Source of the DNA: Anaerolineaceae bacterium
GTDB taxonomy: Bacteria > Chloroflexota > Anaerolineae > JAAYZQ01
Assembly: GCA_012514775.1 (NCBI GenBank)
Contig: JAAYZQ010000298.1
Span: 1-9,811 of the forward strand
Length of the DNA: 9,811 bases
Direction of reading: 5' to 3'
The notes below the pieces were generated by a model. The model was given only the letters and a program-made list of their open reading frames with translations, had not been told where the DNA came from and did not search any database. A program made the translations under genes and the position numbers. Positions 1 to 5,901 of this stretch are shown piece by piece. Numbering within the stretch: position 1 is the first letter of the stretch; each line of letters begins with the position of its first letter.

Positions 1-1
1 C

Positions 2-556
2 CTGGAAGAGTCCTACACGGCCGTCCCCGAGGCGGGGCCGCCCATCGTGGTCCTGCACCCCGGTGCCGGCGACCCTCGACGGCATTGGCCCACGGAGGGC
101 TTTGCCGCCGTGGGCGACGCCCTGGCGCAGGCCGGGGCGCGGGTCGCCGTCATTGGCGGCCGCCCGAAAGAACGGCCCCTGGTTGATGCCGTCGTCGACG
201 GGATGAAGGCGCCGGCGCTGAACCTGGCCGGCCGCATCTCCCTGCGTGGCCTCGCCGGCCTGCTCTCCCGCTGTGCCGTCGTGGTGGGCAACGACTCGGG
301 TCCGCTGCACCTGGCCCACGCCGTCGGCGCGCGCACCGTGGGCGTTTATTGGTGCGGCAACGTCATCACCGCCGGCCCCCTCACACGCAGCCGCCACCGC
401 CTGGCCATCTCCTGGCGTCTGAACTGCCCGGTGTGCGGCGTCGACACCACCCGGACCCCCTGCCCGCACCACGTCTCTTTCGTGGCCGACGTCCCCGTAG
501 ACGAGGTTCTGGAGCCCACCCTCGAGCTGTACCGGGACGCGCTGCACGGCGGCTAG
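2..556 (+). CDS. GT9 family glycosyltransferase (heptosyltransferase-like), C-terminal part
   Basis: The reading frame is open from the left edge and ends at a TAG, leaving 184 codons; the start and the N-terminal Rossmann half lie outside the window. The visible part is the nucleotide-sugar-binding domain of the ADP-heptose:LPS heptosyltransferase family. It has a HPGAGDPRRHWP segment (family pattern G(S/A)xxxxKxWP), a beta strand VAVIGG, and the family signature GNDSGPLHLAHAVGARTVGV. A Cys cluster, CPVCGV...CPHH, lies near the C-terminus, where GT9 proteins often carry one. By family the enzyme moves a sugar from a nucleotide donor onto a cell-surface glycan at the cytoplasmic face. In an organism that may lack classical LPS, the donor and acceptor cannot be read from sequence. 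Family assignment is firm; heptose specificity is not. Confidence 0.9.
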   Translation: MEESYTAVPEAGPPIVVLHPGAGDPRRHWPTEGFAAVGDALAQAGARVAVIGGRPKERPLVDAVVDGMKAPALNLAGRISLRGLAGLLSRCAVVVGNDSGPLHLAHAVGARTVGVYWCGNVITAGPLTRSRHRLAISWRLNCPVCGVDTTRTPCPHHVSFVADVPVDEVLEPTLELYRDALHGG

Positions 557-758
557 CAGGCCCGCCGCCCTGGAGGAGCGCGCTGGCTTTTGAGGCCTGG
601 ACCCGGCTTCCCGATACGGCGGTTGCATTGGCTCTTGGCTGCCTCCGGGATCGCCGGGCGCTAGCCCGGCAGGTTGCGTGTAGAGAGAAACGCCGAGCCG
701 GCGCTCGGCGATCGCGGACCACAGGACCAACTGACCCCAGATTCCCCGGCGCAGCCTC
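557..758. other. Non-coding stretch with two GC-rich hairpins
   Basis: No convincing gene lies between the GT9 stop and the promoter of the next gene. Two perfect inverted repeats are visible. One is at 653-659/664-670 (7-bp stem GCCGGGC, loop GCTA). The other is at 691-698/703-710 (8-bp stem CGCCGAGC, loop CGGC). Neither is followed by a T-run on the + strand, so neither is a canonical intrinsic terminator for the GT9 transcript, although they may slow or end it. The small frames in this stretch lack ribosome sites and recognisable content. Confidence 0.5.
682..710 (-). terminator. Possible intrinsic terminator reading leftward
   Basis: Read on the - strand, the 8-bp GC stem at 691-710 is followed directly by TTTCTCTCT, a hairpin plus pyrimidine/U-rich tract. 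It would stop antisense transcripts entering the GT9 gene. No - strand gene is seen upstream of it here, so its purpose is unclear, and the tract is interrupted by C residues. Confidence 0.3.
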
Positions 759-787
759 TTGTCGCAAACCGGGCGCCGTGATATAAT
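759..787 (+). promoter_or_regulatory. Sigma70-type promoter
   Basis: A consensus -10 TATAAT (782-787) lies 17 bp from a -35-like TTGTCG (759-764, 4 of 6 matches to TTGACA). It would start transcription around 794, giving a leader of about 65 nt to the ATG at 859. An A/T-rich consensus hexamer with ideal spacing is conspicuous in such GC-rich DNA. It would drive the acidic protein gene and probably degV behind it. Confidence 0.65.
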
Positions 788-858
788 GGGCCATCTGGCG
801 CTGCAGGGCGAGACGGAGGTGGCAGCCGTGTCGCACCATTCATGATAGGAGGTGGCCC

Positions 859-2010
859 ATGCCCAGGAGGAACAAGAAGAAACAACGCAAGGATGAGCGG
901 CGGAAAGCCATGCAGCGCGTGCGCCAGGAAAAGGGCTGGCAGCCCTCACCCGACGTCGAGTTCGTCGACGACGAGCTTACGCGGGATCTGCTGACCTTTA
1001 TCCCCGAAATGGGAGGAGATCAACCGCCAGGATTGGCGGCGGCCGAAACCCTGACCGATGCCGTCCTCGAGTCCTACGACCTGCTCGACGAACCCGAGTT
1101 CGCCATGATCTATTTCCATCCCACGCGCACCGTCGGCATCTATGCCGAACTGGAGGACGAGCGGGGCGTGACCGAGGAGATGCTCAACTCCCTCTCCGAG
1201 GAGGAGGAAGACGATCTCTTTTTCGACCTCATGGAGGAAATTGCCCGCCGCTCTCTGACGGAAGAGCTGCAAGAAGAGATCCTGGACGCCATGCAGGCTG
1301 TCTGGATGCGGGTCCGCATGCAGGGCGACCAGGAACAGGCGGGCCGCCTGGCGGGCATGATGATGCTCCTCGGGTCGGAGGCCGGCGAGGAGCTGTGGGC
1401 CGGGTCGGGCATCGTCCAGGCCATCCTGCGCCGCAGCCTGGATGCTGGATTCGAGCTGCTGGACATCATGGAGGAAGCCGGGGCGCTGCGCATGGATGTC
1501 GGCGCCCTTGTGCAGACCGGGAGGGACGAGGAGCTCCAGAAAAAGTTCCTGGCCGTCCTGGCCAAGTATCCCGGCCTGGGCGACCTGGTGAGCGAAGACG
1601 AAGCCGTGACCTGGGACAGGGGCGTGCAGGCCCTGATGGACGGCGAGCTGTACCTCGGCATTTTCACCGACGAGGAACTGGAAGCGGGGGGAGACCTCCT
1701 CAGCCCGCCGGTGTTCGGCAACTCCGAGGCCGAAGCAAGCCAGGCCCGGGCCAACATCCAGAAGATGCAGCAGTACGTGGCGGGCTGGCTCACACCCGAG
1801 CACCGGGATGAGGTCCGCGGGGAACTGCTGACGATGCTCGAAGATGAAGAGTTGGCGGGCGAATGGCACCCGTTCCTCATGGCCTTGCTCAGTGACCTGG
1901 ACGACGAGGATCCGGACACGGCCGTCGCGTTCCTGACCGCGGCGTTCATCGGCGAATTGACAGACCTGGCCGAGGATCAGCTTGATCAGCCCGGCAAGGC
2001 TCGTGGCTGA
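859..2010 (+). CDS. Hypothetical acidic protein with basic N-terminal tail
   Basis: This is a 383-aa protein that I do not recognise. The start is well supported: AGGAGGT at 847-853, 5 nt before ATG, behind a clear promoter. Residues 1-25 are strongly basic (RRNKKKQRKDERRK), a tail that could contact nucleic acid or ribosomes. The rest is very acidic, rich in Glu/Asp and Leu, with runs such as EEEEDD near residue 115, and looks largely alpha-helical. There is no signal peptide, membrane segment, metal motif or nucleotide-binding loop, and only a few Trp/Tyr residues. It is therefore probably a soluble cytoplasmic protein. The degV start follows about 25 bp after its TGA stop, which suggests co-transcription. 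Codon use matches the neighbours, with no sign of recent transfer. That it is a real gene is nearly certain; no function can be assigned. Confidence 0.85.
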   Translation: MPRRNKKKQRKDERRKAMQRVRQEKGWQPSPDVEFVDDELTRDLLTFIPEMGGDQPPGLAAAETLTDAVLESYDLLDEPEFAMIYFHPTRTVGIYAELEDERGVTEEMLNSLSEEEEDDLFFDLMEEIARRSLTEELQEEILDAMQAVWMRVRMQGDQEQAGRLAGMMMLLGSEAGEELWAGSGIVQAILRRSLDAGFELLDIMEEAGALRMDVGALVQTGRDEELQKKFLAVLAKYPGLGDLVSEDEAVTWDRGVQALMDGELYLGIFTDEELEAGGDLLSPPVFGNSEAEASQARANIQKMQQYVAGWLTPEHRDEVRGELLTMLEDEELAGEWHPFLMALLSDLDDEDPDTAVAFLTAAFIGELTDLAEDQLDQPGKARG

Positions 2011-2035
2011 GACTGCCCGGGGGAAAGGGGAGCCC

Positions 2036-2896
2036 GTGGTTGAGCCGGCGCGCCGCCGCATCGCCGTCGTGACGGACAGCACTGCCGACCTGCCGCGAGA
2101 CATTGCGCAGCAATACGGCATGCACGTCATGCCCCAGACTCTCATCATGGGCGGCCGCACCTGGCGAGACGGGGTGGACATCCATCCTGCCGCCTTTTAC
2201 GAGCTGCTGCGCACCTCGCCCGACTTTCCCTCCACCTCCCAGGCCACGGCGGGCGAGTTCGAGGCGCTGTTTCGCGACGCGTCCCAGGGCGTGGAGGGCG
2301 TCGTCGCCGTGCTGGTCGCCGGCTCGCTGAGCGGCACCATCAACTCGGCGCTGGTGGCCGCGGCCAACATGCCCGACGTGCCGATAGAGGTGGTCGATAG
2401 CCGCGCCGCATCGATGCAGCAGGGGTTCATCGCCCTGGCGGCCGGCCGCGAGGCGGCAGCGGGCGGGGACCTGCAGGCCGTGGCCAACGCGGCCCGGTCC
2501 CTCGTCGGCAGGGTGTACGTCTTTTTCGTCATCGACACCCTGGTGTACATTCACCGGGGAGGCCGCATCGGCGCGGCGGCACGCCTGGTGGGCACGGTCC
2601 TGAACGTCAAGCCCGTCCTCGCCCTGACGGACGGCCACGTCGAAGTGGTGGCCAAGATCCGCACCCGGCGCAAGGCGCTGGACAGGCTCTTCCAACTGGT
2701 GACCCAGCGGGTGTCGCCGGGCGACAGGCTCCACGCGGCCGTCCTCCACGTCGCGGCGCCCGAAGAGGGCCGGTCCCTGGCCGACGAGGTGGAGGCGCGT
2801 TTTCACCCCGTGGAGCTGGTGCGCAGCGAGTGCGGCCCGGTCATCGGCACGCACGTCGGCCCCGGCACGGTGGGCGTTGCGTTTTACTGCGACTAG
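2036..2896 (+). CDS. DegV family (fatty-acid-binding, FakB-like) protein
   Basis: The protein is 286 aa, the usual DegV length. Family landmarks appear in order: IAVVTDSTADLP at the N-terminus, the TSQ-x4-GEF segment near residue 70, GSLSGTINSA near 100, VVDSRAASMQQGF, the DTLVYIHRGGRIG strand-loop, the LNVKPVL segment, and a C-terminal GPVIGTHVGPGTVGVAF. DegV proteins bind a fatty acid; FakB members present it to the kinase FakA for phosphorylation. No fakA is visible here, so that partnership is inference. I chose GTG at 2036 because it puts the conserved first strand about 8 residues in and has GGGGAG three bases upstream, a short spacing. In-frame alternatives are TTG 1982 (with GAGG at 1972-1975, overlapping the previous gene by 29 bp) and GTG 2003. 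It follows the acidic protein gene closely and probably shares its transcript. Confidence 0.9.
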   Translation: MVEPARRRIAVVTDSTADLPRDIAQQYGMHVMPQTLIMGGRTWRDGVDIHPAAFYELLRTSPDFPSTSQATAGEFEALFRDASQGVEGVVAVLVAGSLSGTINSALVAAANMPDVPIEVVDSRAASMQQGFIALAAGREAAAGGDLQAVANAARSLVGRVYVFFVIDTLVYIHRGGRIGAAARLVGTVLNVKPVLALTDGHVEVVAKIRTRRKALDRLFQLVTQRVSPGDRLHAAVLHVAAPEEGRSLADEVEARFHPVELVRSECGPVIGTHVGPGTVGVAFYCD

Positions 2897-2917
2897 CGTG
2901 CATCGTGACCTGGCTTG

Positions 2918-2946
2918 CAGACAGCATCGCCCTTCCCGGCTATGAT
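2918..2946 (+). promoter_or_regulatory. Candidate promoter for msrB-msrA
   Basis: TATGAT (2941-2946, 5 of 6 to TATAAT) lies 17 bp after CAGACA (2918-2923, 4 of 6 to TTGACA). It sits in the 127-bp gap between degV and msrB, about 78 bp before the msrB ATG. Only the match to consensus supports it. Confidence 0.45.
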
Positions 2947-3023
2947 CCATTCCAGATTCCGCCGCCCTCCGGATGCCGGCCCCCAGCGTGCGGAGAGGCC
3001 GTGGTGAACTGGAAAGGGTAACC

Positions 3024-3440
3024 ATGCCTGACAAGATCATCAAGAGCGAGGAAGAGTGGCGCCAGGAGCTGGCCCCCGAGCAGTACCGCGTCTTGCGCGA
3101 AAAGGCCACCGAGCGCCCCTTTACCGGCGTATATTATCATCACAAGGGCGAGGGTGTCTATCGCTGTGCGGCCTGTGGCAACGAGCTGTTCAGCTCCGAG
3201 ACCAAGTACGAGTCGGGTTCGGGCTGGCCCAGCTTTTACGCACCCATCGGGGAGGAGAACGTCGAGAGTGAGCGCGACGTGAGCCACGGGATGGCGCGCA
3301 CCGAGGTGCTGTGCAGCCGCTGTGAGTCGCACCTGGGCCACGTGTTCCCCGATGGCCCCCGGCCCACCGGCCTGCGCTACTGCATCAACTCGGCCGCCTT
3401 GCAGTTCGACGGCCGGGAGGATCAGGAGCCCGAGGGCTAG
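3024..3440 (+). CDS. msrB: Peptide-methionine (R)-S-oxide reductase MsrB
   Basis: A 138-aa single-domain MsrB, which reduces methionine-R-sulfoxide in proteins. The structural zinc site is complete: Cys48/Cys51 (CAAC) and Cys97/Cys100 (CSRC). The family blocks [16 protein letters not shown] and RYCINSAAL are present; Cys120 in the last is the catalytic thiol. The resolving cysteine often found just before GWPSF is Ser here ([10 protein letters not shown]), making this a 1-Cys type. The start is ATG 3024, with a modest ribosome site (GGAAAGGG, 3011-3018). The frame is open further upstream, but conservation begins after this ATG. There is no signal peptide, so a cytoplasmic location is expected. 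The gene lies 16 bp before msrA and is almost certainly in the same operon. Confidence 0.97.
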   Translation: MPDKIIKSEEEWRQELAPEQYRVLREKATERPFTGVYYHHKGEGVYRCAACGNELFSSETKYESGSGWPSFYAPIGEENVESERDVSHGMARTEVLCSRCESHLGHVFPDGPRPTGLRYCINSAALQFDGREDQEPEG

Positions 3441-3456
3441 CGGCGGGGAGCGAGCG

Positions 3457-4230
3457 ATGCATCGACGGCTGGCCCTGCCCCTGGTGGGCATCCTGGCCCT
3501 GGTTGCGGCCGTGGCATTCCTTGCCCTCAGCTCGGCCGGGGATACGGTGGAGGTCCAGGCGACGCCCGACCCAGACTCCGCCGCTACCCCGGCCCCGGAA
3601 GCAGAGGAACCGGTGACCCGCACCGCCACCTTTGCCCTCGGCTGATTCTGGGAGTCCGACTCCCAGTTTGGGAGCCTGCCAGGTGTGGTGCGCACGCGCG
3701 TCGGATATGCCGGGGGCTCCAGCGCGGACCCCACCTACCGGAACGTCGGCGATCACGCCGAGACGGTCCAGGTCGATTACGACCCGGCCGTGATCTCGTA
3801 CGAGGAGCTGCTGCGGGTCTTCTGGGCGGCTCACAGCCCGACCACGCGGCCCTGGTCCAGCCAGTACGCGTCCATCATCTTTTACCACGACGAGCAAGAG
3901 CGGCGGCTGGCGGAACAGGGTCGCGACGCCCAAGCCGCCAGGAGCGGAGGTCCCATCTATACCCAGATCCTGCCCTACGAGAAGTTCTACCTGGCGGAAG
4001 ACTACCATCAGAAGTACCGGCTGCAGCAGTGGCCCCGGGTCCTGGACGAGCTCCAGGCCGTCGATCCCCGGGCGGCGGACCTGCTGGACTCGACCGCCGT
4101 GGCCCGGGTGAACGGCTACCTGGGAGGGCACGGCGACCTGGTCACCCTCCAGGCCGAGTTGCAGGCCCTTGGCCTGGACCCGGCTGCCCTGGAGGGGCTG
4201 CTGGCGCTGCTGGAGGCCCGCGGTCGCTGA
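3457..4230 (+). CDS. msrA: Selenocysteine-containing peptide-methionine (S)-S-oxide reductase MsrA (in-frame TGA = Sec63)
   Basis: Read through the TGA at 3643-3645, this is one 257-aa frame. It starts at ATG 3457 with GGGGAG at 3445-3450 and ends at TGA 4228-4230. Residues 1-25 form a signal peptide or N-terminal anchor (MHRR, then a hydrophobic run), followed by a Pro/Ala/Glu/Thr-rich linker to about residue 55. The MsrA domain then begins TATFALG-[TGA]-FWESD. The family motif is GCFW, so the TGA replaces the catalytic Cys exactly. Downstream are GVVRTRVGYAGG, DPTY (Tyr94, 31 residues after the TGA as in E. coli MsrA), HAETV (Glu102), YDPAVISYEELLRVFW, and FYLAEDYHQKY. There is no Cys anywhere in the protein, so without Sec it would have no nucleophile. 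A SECIS-like hairpin follows the TGA. The enzyme would reduce methionine-S-sulfoxide outside the cytoplasm. The alternative is a pseudogene with one Cys-to-stop change; the otherwise intact frame argues against it. Standard gene callers would report only 3457-3645 and a headless 3685-4230. Confidence 0.85.
3646..3684 (+). promoter_or_regulatory. Candidate bacterial SECIS element of msrA
   Basis: The element lies directly 3' of the in-frame TGA. Upper stem CTCCCA (3660-3665) pairs with TGGGAG (3669-3674) around a GUU loop (3666-3668). Lower stem CTGG (3648-3651) pairs with CCAG (3679-3682), with an internal loop between the two stems. Counting U of UGA as 1, the loop is G24-U25-U26; in E. coli fdhF the SelB-contacting bases are G23-U24. 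Twenty nt separate the UGA from the loop, and G is the first loop base, both within the published bacterial SECIS pattern. A competing fold exists: CTGGGAGT (3648-3655) with ACTCCCAG (3659-3666), 8 bp and a CCG loop, which would sit too close to the UGA for the usual pattern. Confidence 0.65.
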
Positions 4231-4314
4231 TGCGGCCACGACTCCCTTGACACCCTGGAGCCCCTGGCCCTGTGCGGCTTTTTACATCGAGCACAAACCG
4301 AACGAGGAGAAGCC

Positions 4315-5901
4315 ATGACACCCACACGCCACCCCATGTCCGAAGCTGTGCGGACCGCCTATCGCGCGGGCCAGGAGGACGAGACGCTGGAGCCCCTGGT
4401 CCGCGTGGACGCCCAGGGCCGCCCGATGGGCAGCATCCAGGACGGCGACGCCGTCATCTTTTACGACATCCGCGGAGAGCGAGAGGTAGAGCTTACGCGA
4501 GCCTTTGTCGATCCCGGCTTTGACCACTTTGCCCGGCCGCCCATGTCCGTCGCATTCGCGACCATGATCCAGTACGATCCCGGGCTGGACGCGCGGGTCG
4601 CCTTTCCGCCCCTGGAACAGCTCGAGGACACGCTGTGCGAGGTCGTAGCGCGGGCCGGGCTGCGCCAGGCCAAGGTGGTCGAGTCGGAGAAGGCGGTGCA
4701 CGTCGGCTTCTTTCTCAACGGCAAGAGCCAGGAGCGGCTGCCCGGAGAGGAGCGCATCGTGGTGCCCTCTCCCCACGGCGCCGCCTTTGTGGAAACGCCT
4801 CCCGAGATGAGCGCCGCTGCCGTGGCCGACGCGACCATCGCCGCCCTCCAGGATGAACGGTACGCCCTGGTGACCGCCAACCTGTGCAACGTGGACGTCA
4901 TCGGCCACGTGGAGAACCGCGAGGCCGTCCGCGTGGCCGTCGAGACCGTGGACCGCGAGGCAGGGCGTATCGTGGCTGCCGCCCGGGCGGCAGGCGTTAC
5001 GGCGGTGGTGACGGCCGACCACGGCACGGTGGAGCGCTGGTACTATCCCGATGGCTCGGTTGACACGGGCCACACCGACAGCCCCGTGCCCCTCATCCTG
5101 GTCGACCCCGCCCTGGGCGGCGCGGGCCGCCTGCGGCCGGACGGCGCCCTCACCGACGTGGCGCCCACGGTGCTGCAGCTCCTGGATTTGCCCCGGCCGG
5201 CGGCCATGACCGGACGCAGCCTGATCCTCTCGCCGCTGCCGCCGGGGCCGCGGCGGGTGCTGCTCCTCATCCTGGACGGTTGGGGGATTGGCGATGGCGG
5301 GCCGGCCGACCTCATCGCCTGGGCCGGCACGCCAGCGATGGACGAACTGCTGGCCACCTGGCCCCACACGCAGTTGCAGGCAGCGGGCGGGGCCGTGGGC
5401 ATGCCGGCGGGCACGGTGGGCAACTCGGAGGCAGGCCACCTGCACATCGGCGCCGGCCGGCTGGTGCCCGCCGACCGCGTGCGCATCAACCAGGCCCTGA
5501 AAGACGGTTCCTTCTACCGCAACGAGGCCTTTTTATGGGCCATGTCTCGCGCCCGCGACGCCGGCCGCCGCCTGCATCTCCTGGGCATCGTCTCGTTCTA
5601 CAGCTCCCACGGCTCTGTGGATCACCTCCTGGCCTTGCTGGAGATGGCCCGCCGCGAGGGCGTGCCCGAAGTGTACGTCCATGCCATGCTCGGCCGCCGC
5701 GGCGAGCGCCCCGAGAGCGGCGCCATCTATATCGAGCAGGTAGAGGCCGAGGCCGAGCGCCTCGGCCTCGGCCAGGTGGCGACGGTCATCGGCCGCTTCT
5801 GGTCGCTGGACCGGGAGGGCCACTGGGACCGCATTAAGAAGACGTACCGCATGCTGGTGGAGGGGGAAGGAAAGCCTGTGGGTCGAGGCGCCCTCGATTA
5901 G
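4315..5901 (+). CDS. gpmI: Circularly permuted cofactor-independent phosphoglycerate mutase (GpmI-like)
   Basis: This 528-aa protein contains a whole GpmI-type enzyme in swapped order. GpmI interconverts 3- and 2-phosphoglycerate using two metal ions and a phosphoserine. Residues 15-305 match the usual C-terminal half: YRAGQEDE, IRGER (Arg53, Arg56), ESEKAVHV (Lys126), NVDVIGH (Asp194, His198), TADHG (Asp235, His236), DTGHT (His253), MTGRSL. A Pro-rich linker (306-312) joins this to the usual N-terminal half: LLILDGWG (Asp321), GNSEAGH (nucleophile Ser371), His432, Arg462, Arg494, Arg500, and WDRIKKTYRMLVEGEG at the end. Spacings equal those of the Bacillus stearothermophilus enzyme (D12 to S62 is 50; D403 to D444 is 41; H445 to H462 is 17). 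AGGAG (4305-4309) lies 5 nt before ATG. Two transferase-domain motifs are changed (G460-R461-R462-G463 for DGRD; SFYSSHGS for SDGGVHSH), so the substrate could differ. The family is certain and the permutation nearly so; the exact reaction is less sure. Confidence 0.93.
   Translation: MTPTRHPMSEAVRTAYRAGQEDETLEPLVRVDAQGRPMGSIQDGDAVIFYDIRGEREVELTRAFVDPGFDHFARPPMSVAFATMIQYDPGLDARVAFPPLEQLEDTLCEVVARAGLRQAKVVESEKAVHVGFFLNGKSQERLPGEERIVVPSPHGAAFVETPPEMSAAAVADATIAALQDERYALVTANLCNVDVIGHVENREAVRVAVETVDREAGRIVAAARAAGVTAVVTADHGTVERWYYPDGSVDTGHTDSPVPLILVDPALGGAGRLRPDGALTDVAPTVLQLLDLPRPAAMTGRSLILSPLPPGPRRVLLLILDGWGIGDGGPADLIAWAGTPAMDELLATWPHTQLQAAGGAVGMPAGTVGNSEAGHLHIGAGRLVPADRVRINQALKDGSFYRNEAFLWAMSRARDAGRRLHLLGIVSFYSSHGSVDHLLALLEMARREGVPEVYVHAMLGRRGERPESGAIYIEQVEAEAERLGLGQVATVIGRFWSLDREGHWDRIKKTYRMLVEGEGKPVGRGALD

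Noticed and set aside
946..2181. A 411-codon open frame on the - strand across the acidic protein gene
   Set aside because: It spans two genes in antisense, has no ribosome site or recognisable domain, and the + strand gene has a promoter and Shine-Dalgarno.
3643..3645. TGA as a tryptophan/glycine codon under a recoded genetic code
   Set aside because: TGA is the terminal stop of msrA itself and of the acidic protein, lipoprotein and GT39-like genes, and no other gene has an internal TGA.
4247..4252. Perfect TTGACA before the mutase gene
   Set aside because: No acceptable -10 lies 16-19 bp downstream (the best is TGTGCG). It may be a chance match, or a weak promoter that needs an activator.
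4267..4283. GCC...GGC followed by five T residues, resembling a terminator after msrA
   Set aside because: The stem is only 3 bp, too weak to count as an intrinsic terminator.
5251..5901. Reading the mutase gene as a fusion of two different enzymes
   Set aside because: The two halves are complementary, non-overlapping parts of one GpmI with matching catalytic residues, so permutation explains it better than fusion.
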